Origin: Proteles cristata cristata
Taxonomy: Eukaryota > Chordata > Mammalia > Carnivora > Hyaenidae
Reading direction: 5' to 3'
Assembly (NCBI GenBank): GCA_017311185.1
Contig: JAESUZ010000134.1
Coordinates: 584,001 to 648,000 of the forward strand
Length of the DNA: 64,000 nucleotides
Below the pieces are notes generated by a model. It was not told where the DNA came from. It did not search any database and saw nothing but the letters and a program-made list of their open reading frames with translations. Made by a program: the position numbers and the translations under genes. This document shows positions 24,496-38,223 of this stretch, one piece after another. Every line of letters starts with the position of its first letter. Positions within the stretch are counted from its first letter, which is position 1.

Positions 24496-26050
24496 ATAAA
24501 CATACTAAAGACTCCTATATTATAACTCTTTTCTGCACACAGGGCCAATCTTGACTTAAGTGAAGGGAAAATAAACTGTATCTCTTGATGTAGAATGACA
24601 AAAATGTGTAGCAATTTTAATCAACTACACTGAATAAAAATGATGTGTGACAGTCTTTTATGTATCAATTTTCAGCTCTATTAAATTTTCAGTCAAATGT
24701 AAGGAGTTTAGGATTGAGGGAATGTAGGAGGAAATAAGAGATTTCCTTAAATGTTTTTATATATTCATCAGTGTACTTATTTGAATACATTTTCCAATGC
24801 TATTTTAATTTCCTTTATTTTTTTGCTATTTTAATTTTCATTAAATTTGGGAACTTTACTTAATTGTCAACATATTTGAATAATTCAACATATTTGAATT
24901 AACTTAGAGTCCTTAATATATTATGGTTGAGAATATCAAACAATTATGGCTTTAAAGAAATAATTACTGAATTCCTGACTATAAATACTGACAGTAAAGT
25001 TTAAATTGAAATGACAACTGCCAAAAAAACTCTCTACATTATATGATATAAATATACTATACACATATTATTTTGTGTTAACTTCTTTTCCTTCATGTTC
25101 TTTCCAGATAAATTCTAAATGACTATTATTTGACTTTTGAAGACCATGTTACTAATGCATGATGAATGCTCTAATAGTACAAAAAATGGTAATTTTATAT
25201 TCTGATAAATAAAATTATTTTTACATAAATTAAAGCCAAAACAAATTTGTCTAATTTAAATGTGTTAAAAGATACACATTATCTCTCAGACATACTAAAC
25301 CTCAGGGGAAAAGATTTTAATGGAAAAAATAAGCAAATACTTTTATCTTGCATACTAGCTTCATATTGCTGTCCAAGTCTTCTCACACACTGTCCAGATG
25401 ATTTCAGGAAGACGTATACAAGATACAGAACTTGTGAACAGTAATACTTGATAAAATTTGTGACATAACTCCCACACCATCTCCAGCTCACACATCTGTT
25501 TTATTTCTTTAAATTAAATCTCACTGAGTTTCTTTACTGTTGCATAAGTTGGTGCCTTAGATTTTTTTGAATTCTTCAAGTGTTACCAATATAAGACTTT
25601 TTGTTGTTGTTGTTAATCCCTTTTTTCAGAACATTGGGCCATACTCTGGTGACTCCAGTCAAAGAATCTCTTTCATATTCTTAGTGGACAAGATTTACTG
25701 AGCATCTGTAAAAGGTGATCTTGGAAAATTGAATTCAGTTATCCACTTTTTATACCATTAAGTTAAACAGAACCTCAGAAAACTACAAGATATATAAATT
25801 TGGATTTTATTTCATATAACTTGCAAGACTACGGATTTTTATATGAAAAAGACTGAATTTAGAGTATAGGTATAGAACATGAAGGTATAGAATTCAGGTA
25901 CAGAACATGGGAAGATATTTTTGGATTCATTTGCACATTAAAAAAACAAGATGTTGAACAACTCTGAGAAAATCCTAAAGCCAATAAAAGCCTTGAAAGT
26001 TTCAAAAATAAAATCAACCTTCTATTTTTTGAAACAAAATAAATTTTAAG
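24496..26050. other. Unassigned AT-rich sequence
   Basis: No recognised repeat, exon or motif. Confidence 0.35.
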
Positions 26051-26059
26051 AAGCTGAGT

Positions 26060-26303
26060 TGGGACACCTGGGTAGCTCAGTCAGTTAAACCTTGGACTTC
26101 AGCTCAGGTCATCATGCAGCTCATGAGTTCAAGCCCAGGTTGGGCTCTGTGCTGACAGCTCAGAGCCTAGAGCCTGCTTTGGATTCTGGGTCTTCCTCTC
26201 TAACTGTCCTCCCCTGCTTGTGCTCTCTCTCTGGCGCTCTCTCTCTCTCTCTCTCTCTCCCCCTCTCCCCCCCCATCTCAAAAATAAATACTGGGAGAGA
26301 AAA
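26060..26303 (+). mobile_element. Felid SINE with target duplication
   Basis: Copy with an expanded CT tract (26224-26266). Direct repeats aagctgagt at 26051-26059 and 26304-26312. Confidence 0.9.
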
Positions 26304-26312
26304 AAGCTGAGT

Positions 26313-27700
26313 CATTATGATTTCAATTTTGGTCTGGGAATCCACCTGAGACAGGATTGGCATCACTGAAACATTTGTTCTACTTGCCAACAAGATGCCA
26401 GGACAGTTTTATTTAGAAACAGTTGAAGTCAACATGTGGTTGGTGCTGTGTTCTTCAGCACCTGTTGGTCCTTAATGTAAGATAATAGCAGAGCTGGCAG
26501 TCATTGCTGCACACTAGCATTAAAACAATCTCTTTTTACATCTAATGCAGATACTAGATTTGGGATTGGCTTAACACACTGTATTTAAGATAATGACATC
26601 ATTATCGATGATAATTTAAGCAACTGATTTCATGTATAGCACATGCAACCTTTATTTCTTACTCCAAGTATTACTGTTTCCTATGCAGTCTGGATCATAA
26701 ACACTCATATTTGTTGTTTTTAATTATAATCTCTAGCTTTACTTCATAGTTTACCTGTAAGTGTGAAGTACACTGTCACACATTTTTCTTTAAAGAGTTA
26801 GCAGTCAAGATAAAATTCAAAGACTGTGATCCATTATTAACATGCCCATTTGAGATGGACCATGAATATGAGAAGCTATCAAAAGTAGACTCAACATTAG
26901 TTTAGTTTATTTAGGAATTACTTTCATGTCCTCTATCTTGGAATTGTCTACTTATTTAACAAACAAATTTTAGAAATTGAATCATATCAATGGGCAATTG
27001 CAATTGTAAAGTGTACATGTAATTAAGCATAATGAATTCTACCATACATCAAGTAATTTAGAAATGGTTGCATTGTCTTTGGTAAAAACATGAAATTAGA
27101 GGGTATTAGACTTAAAATATTTTTTTAGACGTTGGTCATCCATTGTTTTAATCATACTATATAGAGGTATTAAGTAGCCATGTTGAAGATGCAATAAAAT
27201 GAGTAAAATGAGCAAAAATTCTGTTTTGAAGTTTTTATATCATTCATGGAGCATTGCTTCAGTATAATTTTCATATTACATATAAATAATTTTTAATCAA
27301 TTATATATAGTAATTTTGCAGGAAAAATATTGGTAACAAATTTAATGTTGGATAATTGTGAAAAATCAGAAAATTATGTTTACTCTTGCTATGGTAAAAA
27401 TATTTTTAATAGCATAGAGAAATTTCTGAACATCACTTTAAAATGCATTCCATAGAGAAATGGAAAAGGTGCAATGTGTTTGCATAGAAAATTACATTTA
27501 TCATTTTGGATAGTGGTTGATTCATAGCACAGAAAACTGGAAGTTAAACAATTGCCAGATGGATATATTAGAATCTAGTAAACAGCTTAATGGCAATAAT
27601 TGTGAAGATAGATGCAATTTGAATATCCTGAGTACTGTTGATGTCAGATTTTCCGCTAAGAAAATAGCCTGCTTTGTTTTAACTTCCTGTATTATCAGCA
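26313..27700. other. Unassigned AT-rich sequence
   Basis: No recognised repeat or exon. Confidence 0.35.
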
Positions 27701-27705
27701 GTCAC

Positions 27706-28010
27706 CTTTTTTTTTCAATAGTTATTGTCAAGTTGATTTCCATATAAAGCCCAGTGCTCATCCCCACAAGAGCTCTACTCCATACCCATCACCCCTCTTC
27801 CCCTCCCCCTCCAGCCCATCTGCCCTCAGTTTGTTGTTGGCATTCAAGAGTCTCTCATGGTTTGCCTCCCTCCCTTTCCCCAAATATTTTTCCCCTTCTT
27901 CTCACCATGACCCTCCATTAAGTTCCTCCTAATCCTTCCATATGTGCAAACATTATGGTATTTGTCCTTCTCTGCCTGACTTAACATCATATATCTATAC
28001 TAGACATGTC
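27706..28010 (-). mobile_element. L1_Fc-like 3' UTR fragment
   Basis: A T run followed by a C-rich carnivore L1 3'-UTR pattern (cccagtgctcatccccacaa, then gagtctctcatggtttgcct). A truncated minus-strand copy of a felid L1. Confidence 0.65.
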
Positions 28011-28927
28011 CGTTTCTCTGGTAATCTGTTTTACTCAAGTGAATCTGATAGGAAATCTTTATGTCAGGAGTTGTGACAAACATTTATGAAGTTGGCTAAA
28101 CCTGTTATATTAGAATATTATTGTACATATTTCTTATTAAAACTAAAGGTTAATTAAAGTAATTAAGTCCTGCTTAACAAGAAAGAATTTGGCATCCTTA
28201 TTTGAGCCTGAAAGTTTTTAAAAAGCTGAACAGCATTGTCAAAGCATAATTAAGAATAGGTCACTTTTCTCCCTTAAGTGTCTTTGCAAGGCTATATATA
28301 GAACCTTTGGCAGCAAAGCCAAGTGGAGAAATGAAGCCATGCCAGTTGCCACATCATGATAAAGAGAGATTGGTCATACTTTCTGGTAATCAACCCACAG
28401 AATAAAGCTGACAGCCGTCTATCCTCTTATTAACATTATCCATTTCTCTTCTTTTCTTTCTTGCTCTTTATTATGGGCCTGTGTCACTTGGTGATATTAT
28501 CTGTCACTATTTTTGTTATCTATCACTATATTTTTTTACATTTTTTGAATGTGGTGAGTCATTCAGAACTATTAACTACCATTTATTGAGATCCTGCTAT
28601 GTGTAAAAGCTGATGCAAAGGTCTTGGGGCATAAATATTTTATTCTAACTAGAGAAAACTACAGAAAATCACAGTGTTGTATGTATTGGGACATGACTTG
28701 GGAAAGTGCAAATTATTTCACAAGTGTAAAGGTGGAGTTGAGAATAGGGAAATGTCATGTGATCTGAGCCAAGAGTGAAGTAAGAGCTAAGATTCCAAGT
28801 TAGTCCATGAGGGTCTAGAAATTGTAAATATTCATTGGTGTGTTTCCTATGTGGTAAGGACAAACTTGTTTGATATGATTACTTCAGTGGGCATTGAGGT
28901 ACAGGAAGTAAGCAAGAGTTGTATCTT

Positions 28928-29295
28928 GATCTGATTTTGCTGCTATAACAAAACTATCATAAACTGGGAAACTTGCGAACAACAGAAATTTAATTCTCAC
29001 AGTTCTGGAAATTCAAAAATTCAAGAGCAGAGCACTAGTAGATTTAATGTCTGATGAGGGCCCACTTCCTAGACATTCATCTTTTTGTCTTTTCACTATA
29101 ACCTCACATGGTAGAAGGGGCAAGGGAGCTCTCTGGGAAATCTTTTATCAGGGCATACTTTGCATTCATTAGGACTCTGGCCTTGTGACTTAATCACCTC
29201 CCAAACATCCCCACCCCTTCTAATACTATCATGTTGGTATGTTAGGATTTTAACATATGAAGTTTGGAGGGATACAAATATAAGACCATTGCAAA
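28928..29295 (-). mobile_element. MLT1/MST-type LTR
   Basis: Reverse MaLR pattern: ttgctgctataacaaaacta, attctcacagttctggaaat and cttgtgacttaatcacctcc, then tgaagtttggagggatacaa. Diverged. Confidence 0.55.
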
Positions 29296-29621
29296 TTGAG
29301 TAGACAGTAAAATGTAAAATGAAGAAATGTTTATGTTTTCTGAGCTGGATTTCCACAGAATGGTTTCTGATCTTTATTTGAAATTGGCCCATTCCTAGAA
29401 TATCAAATGGTACTAATCAAGTATAAATTATAAGAAATATACATTCATATCATCCATTAACACTGATTGCCTACATCTATACATGCCCCCAAATAAGCGA
29501 AAATTGTTATACTCATATTGAAATAATAGAATTTATAGGAGATTGAGACTATCATAAATATATATCAAACCATTCATTAATTTATATTTATCTAATCATA
29601 TATTAAAAAGTTGTAGTTAAT

Positions 29622-29910
29622 ATATTGGTTTCATATTGCTGCTATAACAAATTACCACAAAATTTAAAAAATTCGCACTGGGTATGTTATAGTTTTGGAA
29701 GTCAGAAATCAAAACTAGGTCTCCCTGAACTGAAATCAAAGTGTTCTCAGAGAGCTGAGTTCTTTCCAGATGCTCCAAGTCCTACTGCATTTAGTTCCTC
29801 TTTTGAGATTCTAGAAGTTTGCCTCCATTCCTTGGCTCATTCCTCATTCCTTCCTTCCATCTTAAAAACCAACAGTGGGCTATCAAATCTTTCTCACACT
29901 GCATCACTCT
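29622..29910 (-). mobile_element. MLT1-type LTR
   Basis: Starts ggtttcatattgctgctata and ends with a ctttctcacactgcatcact segment, which is the reverse orientation of MLT1D-like LTRs. Confidence 0.5.
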
Positions 29911-30055
29911 AATTTATTTACCATCTTTCCCAATAGAAGAAAATGTTTATACGTGTAGGTATCATATATATATTCTTTATATTCCCCAAATTAATGCCAA
30001 GTATAGAACCAGCTAGAAATTTTAGATATCAACTCATTTTTCCAGATTGGAAATC

Positions 30056-30215
30056 TTGAGTGCTGTCTACATCTTTAGAGTATTAATCCTTGATAAACAC
30101 TGAGGTTATTTATTGTCTTATTTACAAAGAAATTGAAGTTTAGAGCAGTTAAGAACTGGACTAGAGGACACTGTTGATAAATAGCTCAGCTGGGACTCTA
30201 ATTCAGTTTAGTTTT
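30056..30215 (-). repeat. MIR-like relic
   Basis: gaagtttagagcagttaag and agctcagctgggactctaat are the reverse of MIR core sequence. Confidence 0.45.
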
Positions 30216-30339
30216 ATTTCATTGATTCTAAAGACTGCTTTTAACTACTACAGAAAGTCTACAGTGTTTTTATTTTAAGCATGATTCTGATCGTTCATTG
30301 GTTTTATATAACTGGAGAGGGATAACAATAGAAATGGAG

Positions 30340-30475
30340 TAGAAATACAGAAAAGAGGAGGGAAAAGGAATGAGAAGCGAAGATGGAAAGGGAAGGGAAG
30401 GAAAGGGAATAGAAGAGAAGATAATTGGAAGGGAAGGGAAGGGAAGGGAAGAGAAGGGAAGGGAAATAAGAAAAC
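30340..30475. repeat. Purine-rich (GGGAA)n tract
   Basis: Imperfect GGGAA/GGAAA repeats over about 130 bp. The pyrimidine strand yields spurious Ser/Pro/Phe-rich open frames. Confidence 0.9.
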
Positions 30476-31009
30476 ATTCAAGAAAACATCCCTCAATTCT
30501 TAGGTTGGTCATCCTTTGAGATCATAATTCCACCAAGATTATATATTTCTCTAATTAACAGACCTTATCATTCTGAACCATATTTGTAGTCCTGGATGGA
30601 ATGCCATGTGGAATGGTGGTCAGTTTTCACAGATCCAATAATATAATTTGGTTTAGATAGTTTTCACAGAAATGATTTTATTATAGGGCATTTGATAATT
30701 TATGAAATTTCTTGGAAGGTCAGCACACTATCTTGGATAGATAGGGACAAAATGCCAGAAAAGATTCCTTCCTGGAAAGAGTATGCTTTCAGACCAAGAG
30801 CATGAAAGGCAAACGAGAATGGGATATGGGGTTTTCAGGATTCAATATGTAGATTTTTTTTTTTTTTTTTTAGAGAAGAGAGAATGAGAAAATAAAGAAT
30901 TTGAGAATTGGCAGTGGGTGTGTGGTTTGAGGTATTTCTGGCTAGAGAAACTAAGGTTCTCTGAGAAGGGTGAGATAAGAAAGACAATATTTATCTAGTT
31001 TTCCCAACA

Positions 31010-31850
31010 GATTTTTTTTTCATTTTTAAATTGACTACATTATGATTTTTTTTTAACCTTTTGACCCCTTCACCCATTTCTCCCACCCATGACACTCTGC
31101 CTCTGGCTTTGATCTGTCCTCTGTATCTACAGGTTAGTTTTTTGTTTGATTGGGGGCTTTTTGTTCTTTGTTTTATTTTTTTTGTTTTTTAGATTCCACA
31201 TGTAAGAAAGACCATATGTTATTCGCCTTTCTCTGTCTAACTTATTTCATTCAGTATAATGCTCTTGGGGTCCACCCATGTTATCACAAATATAAAGATT
31301 TCATTCTTTTTTATGGGTGAATACTTCATTGTGTGTGTGTGTATATTTGTGTGTGTGTGTGTTTGTGTGTATATGTGTGAAATCTTATTTATTCATTAAC
31401 CCGTTGATGGACTTAGGTTGTTTCCATATCTTGGCTATTATAAATAGTGCTGCACTGAACACAGGGGATACAAATATATTTGTGAAAGCATATTTTGGGA
31501 AGTAAGTGCCCAGAGGTGTAATTGCTGGATGATGTGGTAGCTCTGTTATTAATTTTGTTAAGGAACCTCTGTACTCTTTTCCACGGTGGCTTTACCAGTT
31601 TACATCCGCAGCAACAGTACACAAGGGCTCCCTATTCTCTACATCCTCAACAACACTTGTTATTTTTTTTTTCTTTTTGATAATAGTCATTCTGTGAAGT
31701 GTAAGGTGATACCTCATTCTGATTTTGAGCTGTGTTTCCCTGATGATTAATGATACTGTCATTTCACATACCTGTTGGTTAGTCTTCTTTGGAAAAACGC
31801 CTATCCCTTTTAATCTATTTGTTTTCAGTAAGGTGCTGCCTTCCATAATT
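31010..31850 (-). mobile_element. L1 3' fragment
   Basis: Minus-strand L1 3' end from a T-rich start through agattccacatgtaagaaag, tcttggctattataaatagt, aattgctggatgatgtggta and tgatgattaatgatactgtc. It includes a (GT)n region (31331-31379) and no intact ORF. Confidence 0.65.
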
Positions 31851-31869
31851 GTGCCTGATTTTACTTTGA

Positions 31870-34425
31870 TTCATCTCATTTTCTTTCAGAAGAAAATAAA
31901 CTTGTAGCTTTTGCTAGGGATGGGAGAAGTTGCTTGGCTGCATGGAATACTTTCACCCGGTCCTCTGGTTGTCAGGTGCCTCTTCTTTTCCACTCTAACA
32001 GTTAAATAGCTTTTCTGTGGTTCCACAATAACAGGAGGTTTGCTTCGGGGTGGAGATGTGCACTGCTGGCCCAGGTTTCAGATTTCTTGTGTCCATCTTC
32101 TTTCGTGTTTCCTTTTCCTGTTGCTGTTTACTCTCGAGGCATTTAGGTTTTACAATGGATTTCTTATCTTAAAATGTACTTTTTTCCCTACTGTCTACTT
32201 AAAATATATACATAGAATTATCTAATTTAGTTATACATGTTTATTAATGTAGAGCTTTTATGTACATTTTTAAAGAAGTTAAAGTCTGTGTTAAACCAAA
32301 CTAAGTATTACACACATGGTTATAAAATGTAACAAATGATAAAAACTTGATTTTATGTGAATATCAGTAAAGGGTAAGAGCCAATATTTACTTACGACCA
32401 AATGTCAGTTAACATGACGAATTTTGTTTTAACTCTCTTCCCTCTTTGTTCATTAATGCTTAAGGATAGATCCAGTTTTTAAAAATTTGACATTGTCTAT
32501 GAAATAAGTCTTATAAGGCAATCTATTAGAAAGAATCAGAACTTCATGAATAGTCATTTCTATATAATGGTAAATATTTTGGAATTAACTGGTTTTAACA
32601 CTACTGAATTTAGTCCTTGCAAAGATTTGATGAAAGCTTCAATGAAGTTCTAAAAAAAATTGGTACAGAAATTCAGACAGGTATATAGAAAGATTCATAT
32701 GTTGTTCGAATTGTCTCTAAGAGATGAATATAAAGTACACGTACAGAGTGAGACACATTTCCATAAGCCACATGGTATATCATTACTTTGCAACCTTATA
32801 ATTTAGTTTTAAAGCTTTAGTGACAAATAGAGAATGAGATTTATTAATGTACACAAAATTCTGTTTTCCAGTGTGTTCATGTTGTATAATTAGGTTATTA
32901 GCTACATAATTTAATACACTTTTATGTGGTAAAAGCAGTTTAACTGTTAACAGCTGCCTTTAAAACAGCTTTACACTTATTTAGATTTAAATTACCTGTT
33001 GATTTGAGTAAGCAATTATAATTTTATACTAACACTATGTAACATATGGTGTTTACATTCTTCTCAAGAACTCCTTGAGGTGAAAAAATATAGAAACATT
33101 AATATAAATAGTGATTTAAGGAACCAATGAAAAATATGTACAAGATTAATGGTAGTTAGTAGGATATTAAATAGTTGTTAAAGTATTTGAATTTGTCTTA
33201 TTGGGTTATTGACTCATGAGATTGTATTTTCAATTTTTTGCTTGGTGTTGGCATTTTTACATAATATATTCATTCAGAGTGATCTGTTTTTTAAATTGAG
33301 GTTTTATATATATTTTTTTATTATTGAATTCATTGTTGAATTTGTTTTAAGCCATGGTTCCCTCTTTCTGAGGTGCAAAGCATTATTTTATGTCTATATT
33401 TACATTTTAGACTTCAACATTTGCAAGGCAGTAACCTAGTATTTTTTTTAATTAAAAAGTATAAGACATAAAATTTAAGACCACAATAAGAGTTATTAAC
33501 ATAATCAAAATCCTTGTATATTTAGGTATGATTTTAAAATGGGGTATGCTCAAATGTTTGCTTAGAAGTTATCAGTTTAGAATGTTGCTCTGCTAAACCA
33601 CAAAGTCTCTTTAAACTCATGGTTTATCTAAAAGGTAATTATAGTACAGGATTTAATTTTGTGAGTTCTTCTAATGGGCTAGACAGATTTTAATATGTTT
33701 ACATACATTTTTCACAGGAAAAACTCCATAAATTAGGCTGGGTATTTTGAATCCTATTTTTGCTTAGAAACTGAGTCTAGAGCCTTTAATATTTCTAATA
33801 CATCTCTGACAAATGACAGAGCCAGACTGATTTCAAAACCTATGCTTGAAGCTACTATGCTATTTTCAATATTGTACCTTGACTATATGCAGTTGTCTAT
33901 CACCTGTATTAATTGTTTGAAGACGGGGACTAGAACAGAGTACCTTTTATGAACACTTAAAGGTTGTTTTGATAGGTAATTCAGTATCAGAGAAGAGCTT
34001 ATTATCATAATTTTTATTAACATAAACTATGATAAATATTTTCAAATAAATCTAGGCAGCCTATATTTCTTTCTCAATTGCAGTTAATACCTCTGTTTCT
34101 GTAGAATAATTTATCACTCATTTTACCTTGGGATTTAAGGAAACTATTACTTCTGAATTCATAAGAAAGGAGACTGTTTTCTCCCTAACCTTATCTAGAT
34201 TGCTTTTAGGGGTTTAGATAAATATGGGCCTAAAGTAATATGTTAGTCTACATCCAGATCAGCATAAGTAACACTTACCTTTCTTTTTTTTTCTTTAAAG
34301 AATATTCTTATTTCTAGTGAGTCATTTTTCAGATATTAGGGGGAGTTTTAATCCTAGGAGGTGAAAGTTTTGGATATTGATCTTAAATGATATTAACTGT
34401 TATGTAAAGATGTAAATACTATGTT
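31870..34425. other. Unassigned AT-rich sequence with one MIR-like relic
   Basis: Mostly unrecognised. Positions 33660-33850 (gctagacagattttaatatg, gacagagccagactgatttc) resemble a minus-strand MIR. No exon is seen. Confidence 0.35.
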
Positions 34426-34429
34426 GTCT

Positions 34430-35610
34430 TAGGTCTCAGTCCTCTCCCACTGCTGACTTTTTTTGCGCTAGACACTCACTACCAGATAGATCTCATACCA
34501 TCTATGACCTGATGCATGCAAAGTTTTTGTTGTCGTTGTTGATTTTACTTTTAACCCAATCCCAGACTTCTCTGAGTTACAAACTCTTACATACAAATAC
34601 CTGCTCAGTATCTCTATTTGCGTATCTACCAGGAATCACCCAATAGATAAAAACATAAAAACTTTTTATTCTTAGCCTATTTTATCCATGTCACTGTCCT
34701 AAATCTATCCTATCTGAGTCTCCATATCTCCTTCACAATTTCAATAAATAGTTTTGTTTGCTCCTTCATCCTGCCAAAGCAGGTGGGAGGTAGTGAGGAA
34801 AGGAAAGAAAGAAAGAATAGAATTTCATTCTTGATTCTTCTCATTCCTTCCCACACTCATTCCATCCTTAGCAAGTTAGCTCTGCCTTGAAAATATAGAA
34901 GTATATCCCAAGTCTGTCTACTTCTCCCATTTACGGTACCATCACCATCATCATCTCTCACCTAGGCTATTGCAACTATTTCTTACTCATCTTCCTGTTT
35001 CCATTCTTGTCTCACCTATAATCCATTTTCCACATAGAAACCAGAATTTTCCTTATAAAAGATAAATTAGATTGTGTCATTCCTCTGCTTAAAATGCTCC
35101 AGTGGTATCCCATCAAACACAAGGTTAAAGTGAAACTACTTGCCAAGGCCTGTGAGCCTTATGTGTTCTAGCCCATGATAAATCTCCAATCTCATCTCTG
35201 ATTTCTCTTGCACATCATTTCTAGTTTTAGCCATGCTGACCATGTTGTTTCTCAAACATATAAAGTTCTATCTCCTTTCTCAGAACACATGTACCAACTT
35301 TATCTTTTGTTCCCGTCTTTCATTCTCTAGATTACCATGTGGCTCATTCTGTCATTGAATTTAAGAATATGTAAAAAAGCTTTCATATCCCAGCTCCTTT
35401 CTTACTTTGTTTTTCTTCATGGTATTTATTATTTTTTATAACACAAAACCTTTGTCATCTGGCATGGCATTTTATATGTGTATTTAAAATCAGTTTTGCT
35501 CAGTGAAATAGAAGCTCAGCATGGACAGAGACCTATTCCCCATTGTTTCCTCAGTTCATGCAACAGTGAATATCACAGAATACCTATTTATTAAATATTT
35601 GTTAAATGAA
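34430..35610 (+). repeat. Long L2 LINE remnant
   Basis: About 1.2 kb with L2 landmarks in order: catcatctctcacctaggct, ccataatccattttccacat-like sequence, gtcattcctctgcttaaaat, then gtttcctcagttcatgcaac near a degraded 3' end. No coding capacity. The start is approximate. Confidence 0.7.
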
Positions 35611-35920
35611 AAAGGTTTCTTTTTCATCAGATCTATTTCAGATCACATTTTATTTTCATCCATATGTTTATGTGTGTATGACATGCTAATATACTTAAAT
35701 GTATCTGTGTGTATGTGTATATGTATAGTATGCAGAGGAGGGCTTATTATCATTGTTTATATTAACACAAATCATGATAATATGACTCTCTTTGATATTG
35801 AATCATCTAACCAAAACATCAATAAATTTACTCTAGTCCTTGTCTTCCATCCAATTAATACATGTGACCTAGAATTAGCCAAACAATTGTGTATAATTCA
35901 AGATGCAACCTGTAGTCCAG

Positions 35921-36020
35921 AGAAAGGAAGGAAGGAAGGAAGGAAGAAAAGAAAAGAAAAAAGAAAATAATAGAAAGAAAGGAAAAAAGAAAAAAAGAAA
36001 GAAAAACAGAAAGAAAGAGA
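35921..36020. repeat. (GAAG)n/(GAAA)n purine tract
   Basis: A GGAA block followed by GAAA/AAAG repeats over about 100 bp. Confidence 0.92.
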
Positions 36021-36207
36021 GTTTAGTGCTTTAATCTGATGTAACCCATTTGGTGAGGTTATTTAACATTGTTGTGCTTCTTTCCCTTGATTACATCTAA
36101 TCTTTTCCTCAATTTAAATATTGGTACCATTTTTGGTACTTTGTTTTAGTTAGAAATTGTGTTCAGCTGTCAAAACAAACAAAAACCAGAAAACAGAAAA
36201 CAGTTGA

Positions 36208-37055
36208 TGTGGTTTTGGAATCATGGTGGGAGTCCAGAGCTGATGGCCGAGAAAGAATCCTTAAGATCTCTTTGGTGCAAAAAGATGGTTTTATTAAAGC
36301 ATGGAGACAGGACTTGTGGGCAGGAAGAGTTGCACTGGAGTTGTGAAGAGTCATTGATTATATAGTATGGAGTTGGGGTGGGGGGAGAGTGGTAAGGAAA
36401 AAGGGAAAAAGGACCTTCATATGCTAAAGAGGACTCTTGAGATAATGGAGTAAGGGGGCCCTGTTATTTTTGAGCTAGTTATTTTTCCCTCTAGCAAAGT
36501 ATTAACATTAAGAATGTAGGGAGTTCCTGGAGGAATGTTCTACTCTTATTTGCCTAAAGTATTTGTCAATAGGCTGCAGATTATAAAGAAATTTTATGCT
36601 ATTTACATTTTCTTCTTACCTTTGTTCCCATCACTGTGAAGGAGAGGATGATGTTAGGGCTCCAAGAAACTGAGTCCATGGGTTTCTGGAAGTTACGCTA
36701 TTGATAAGATTGTCTTTTTCTTGTAATTTACTAAAACATTTGTAAACTGATGTTGACTTATGTCCTGCATGACTATGATCTCTGTCAGTTAATCATTTGT
36801 TCTTTCCCTCTCCTTTGTTCTTGGGCAGCCATAAGTGCCTGAGGAATGTCACACATATCTCACCCTGGAGTGGGGGATGGGGTAATTATTAGTTTGTTCT
36901 TTGGCCTCAGCTTGCCTTTAGCTCCCTCATCATAGTGATTTAAGTATTCTGTTGTTTTAATTCTTATGCATAAAACCAGTCTGGAGGTAGCAGCACAGAG
37001 TGGGTGATAGGACTGCTTCTAGAAGTTGTGTGGGGCCCTAACTCCTATTATATCA
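36208..37055 (-). mobile_element. Solitary retroviral LTR
   Basis: About 848 bp, TG...CA bounded by eye. On the minus strand a TATA-like tatataat (36357-36364) is followed about 65 nt later by AATAAA (36290-36295), then a short U5-like end, the normal LTR order. No viral genes flank it. The target duplication is not clear and the family is unidentified. Confidence 0.5.
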
Positions 37056-37315
37056 TTCTGTTCTGTTTTTCTTATCTCCAGCTACTGTATTAAAGGCTAC
37101 TTCATAGTCTAGTGGAGTTCATTTCTTCACAACAGTGTTTTAGATAGTAGTAGGAGAAAAGAGACATTCTTGCTAATTGAATTGGCTTGATAATGAGGAG
37201 CCACTGTGGAGATACCACATATTACTTCTGTTTATGTCTTTGGCCAACCTCACTGAAAAGAAAGCTGGAAAAATGTAATCTTTTAATTAGAAATGTTGCC
37301 AGTGCCGATTAGCAT

Positions 37316-37967
37316 TGTGTGAATGGAGGTCTCGGTCCTCAGATTCCCTGGGAGAAGATTTATGTGAGAATTCACACTGGAATAAGACAGCCAGAAGGAA
37401 AGTAGCAAGCACAAAGCCGTTTATCAAAGCAAAAGTACAATCTCAATGGGAGAGTAGTCCAGGTGAACTGGCCATGTGTGGTTTGGGGATCGGATATTTG
37501 TTGCCTCTGTGGGCTGGGAAGACCTGTGAGTACAGTGGGGTGGTCTCTCATGGAGGCTGCCTCCAGTCATTTGCGAAACTCCTCCCACAGGTTCAAAAGG
37601 GGAGTTTTTGACATTCCAAGGTTTGTACCTGAACTGTCATGGCAGCCTTCCTCCATGAAGGGGGATATAACCCCAGTGAAAATGTATTATAATGAGTCTA
37701 GGGGTTTCCCGGGGCGGAGGTGGAAGAGGAGAGCTGTGTGCTCTGCATCTGTGGCTCTTGGTCTGTCAGCCCTAAGGTCTTGGAAGCCACAAGGTATGGA
37801 TGTTGCGCCTCCAGCCTTTTAATGTGTAACCTATATATCACAATCCTTTGCTTCAGCTCTGTCCCTGTCATTTCTTCCTCAAGGACTTGGAACACTGCCT
37901 CTCGGGCATTCGTTCCACAGCTCCTATTTAGCTTCTACCTGACACAAACGCTGCTATCCCAAATAAC
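37316..37967 (-). mobile_element. Second LTR-like element
   Basis: A more GC-balanced block reading like an LTR in reverse orientation. The minus strand has a GATAAA-like variant near 37417 and a ggttatatcc TATA-like motif near 37660. Several overlapping open frames (37315-37822) are an effect of the higher GC. Ends are approximate. Distinct from the element at 36208-37055. Confidence 0.42.
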
Positions 37968-38003
37968 ATCCAGTTTGTCTTCCTGGGTAGAAGAGGAATT
38001 GGA

Positions 38004-38223
38004 GGGGCACCTGGGTGGCTCAGTCAGTTGAGTATCCAACATCAGCTCAGGTTATGATCTCATGGTTTGTGAGTTGGAGCCCTGCATTGGGCTCTGTGCT
38101 GACAGTTGAGAGCCTGGAGCCTGCTCTGGATGCTGTGTTTTCCTCTCTGTCTGCTCCTTCCCTGCTCTCGCTCTGTCTCTCACTCTCAAAAATAAATAAA
38201 CACTAAAATTTTTTTTCAAAAAT
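38004..38223 (+). mobile_element. Felid SINE with perfect 13-bp target duplication
   Basis: Full-length copy flanked by aagaggaattgga at 37991-38003 and 38224-38236. Confidence 0.95.

Noticed and set aside
30400..30470. Possible CRISPR-like repeat array
   Set aside because: Short tandem repeats with no regular unique spacers. Carnivore genomic context.
30270..30512. Ser/Pro/Phe-rich minus-strand open frames
   Set aside because: Direct translation of the (GGGAA)n tract.
35521..35970. 149-residue open frame
   Set aside because: It runs through the degraded end of the L2 and into a GAAA purine tract. There are no splice sites or family motifs, and the frame ends in low-complexity Lys/Arg/Glu sequence.
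37315..38031. Cluster of overlapping open frames on both strands
   Set aside because: They lie in an LTR-like block of higher GC and extend into its flank. There is no conserved domain and no retroviral gene.
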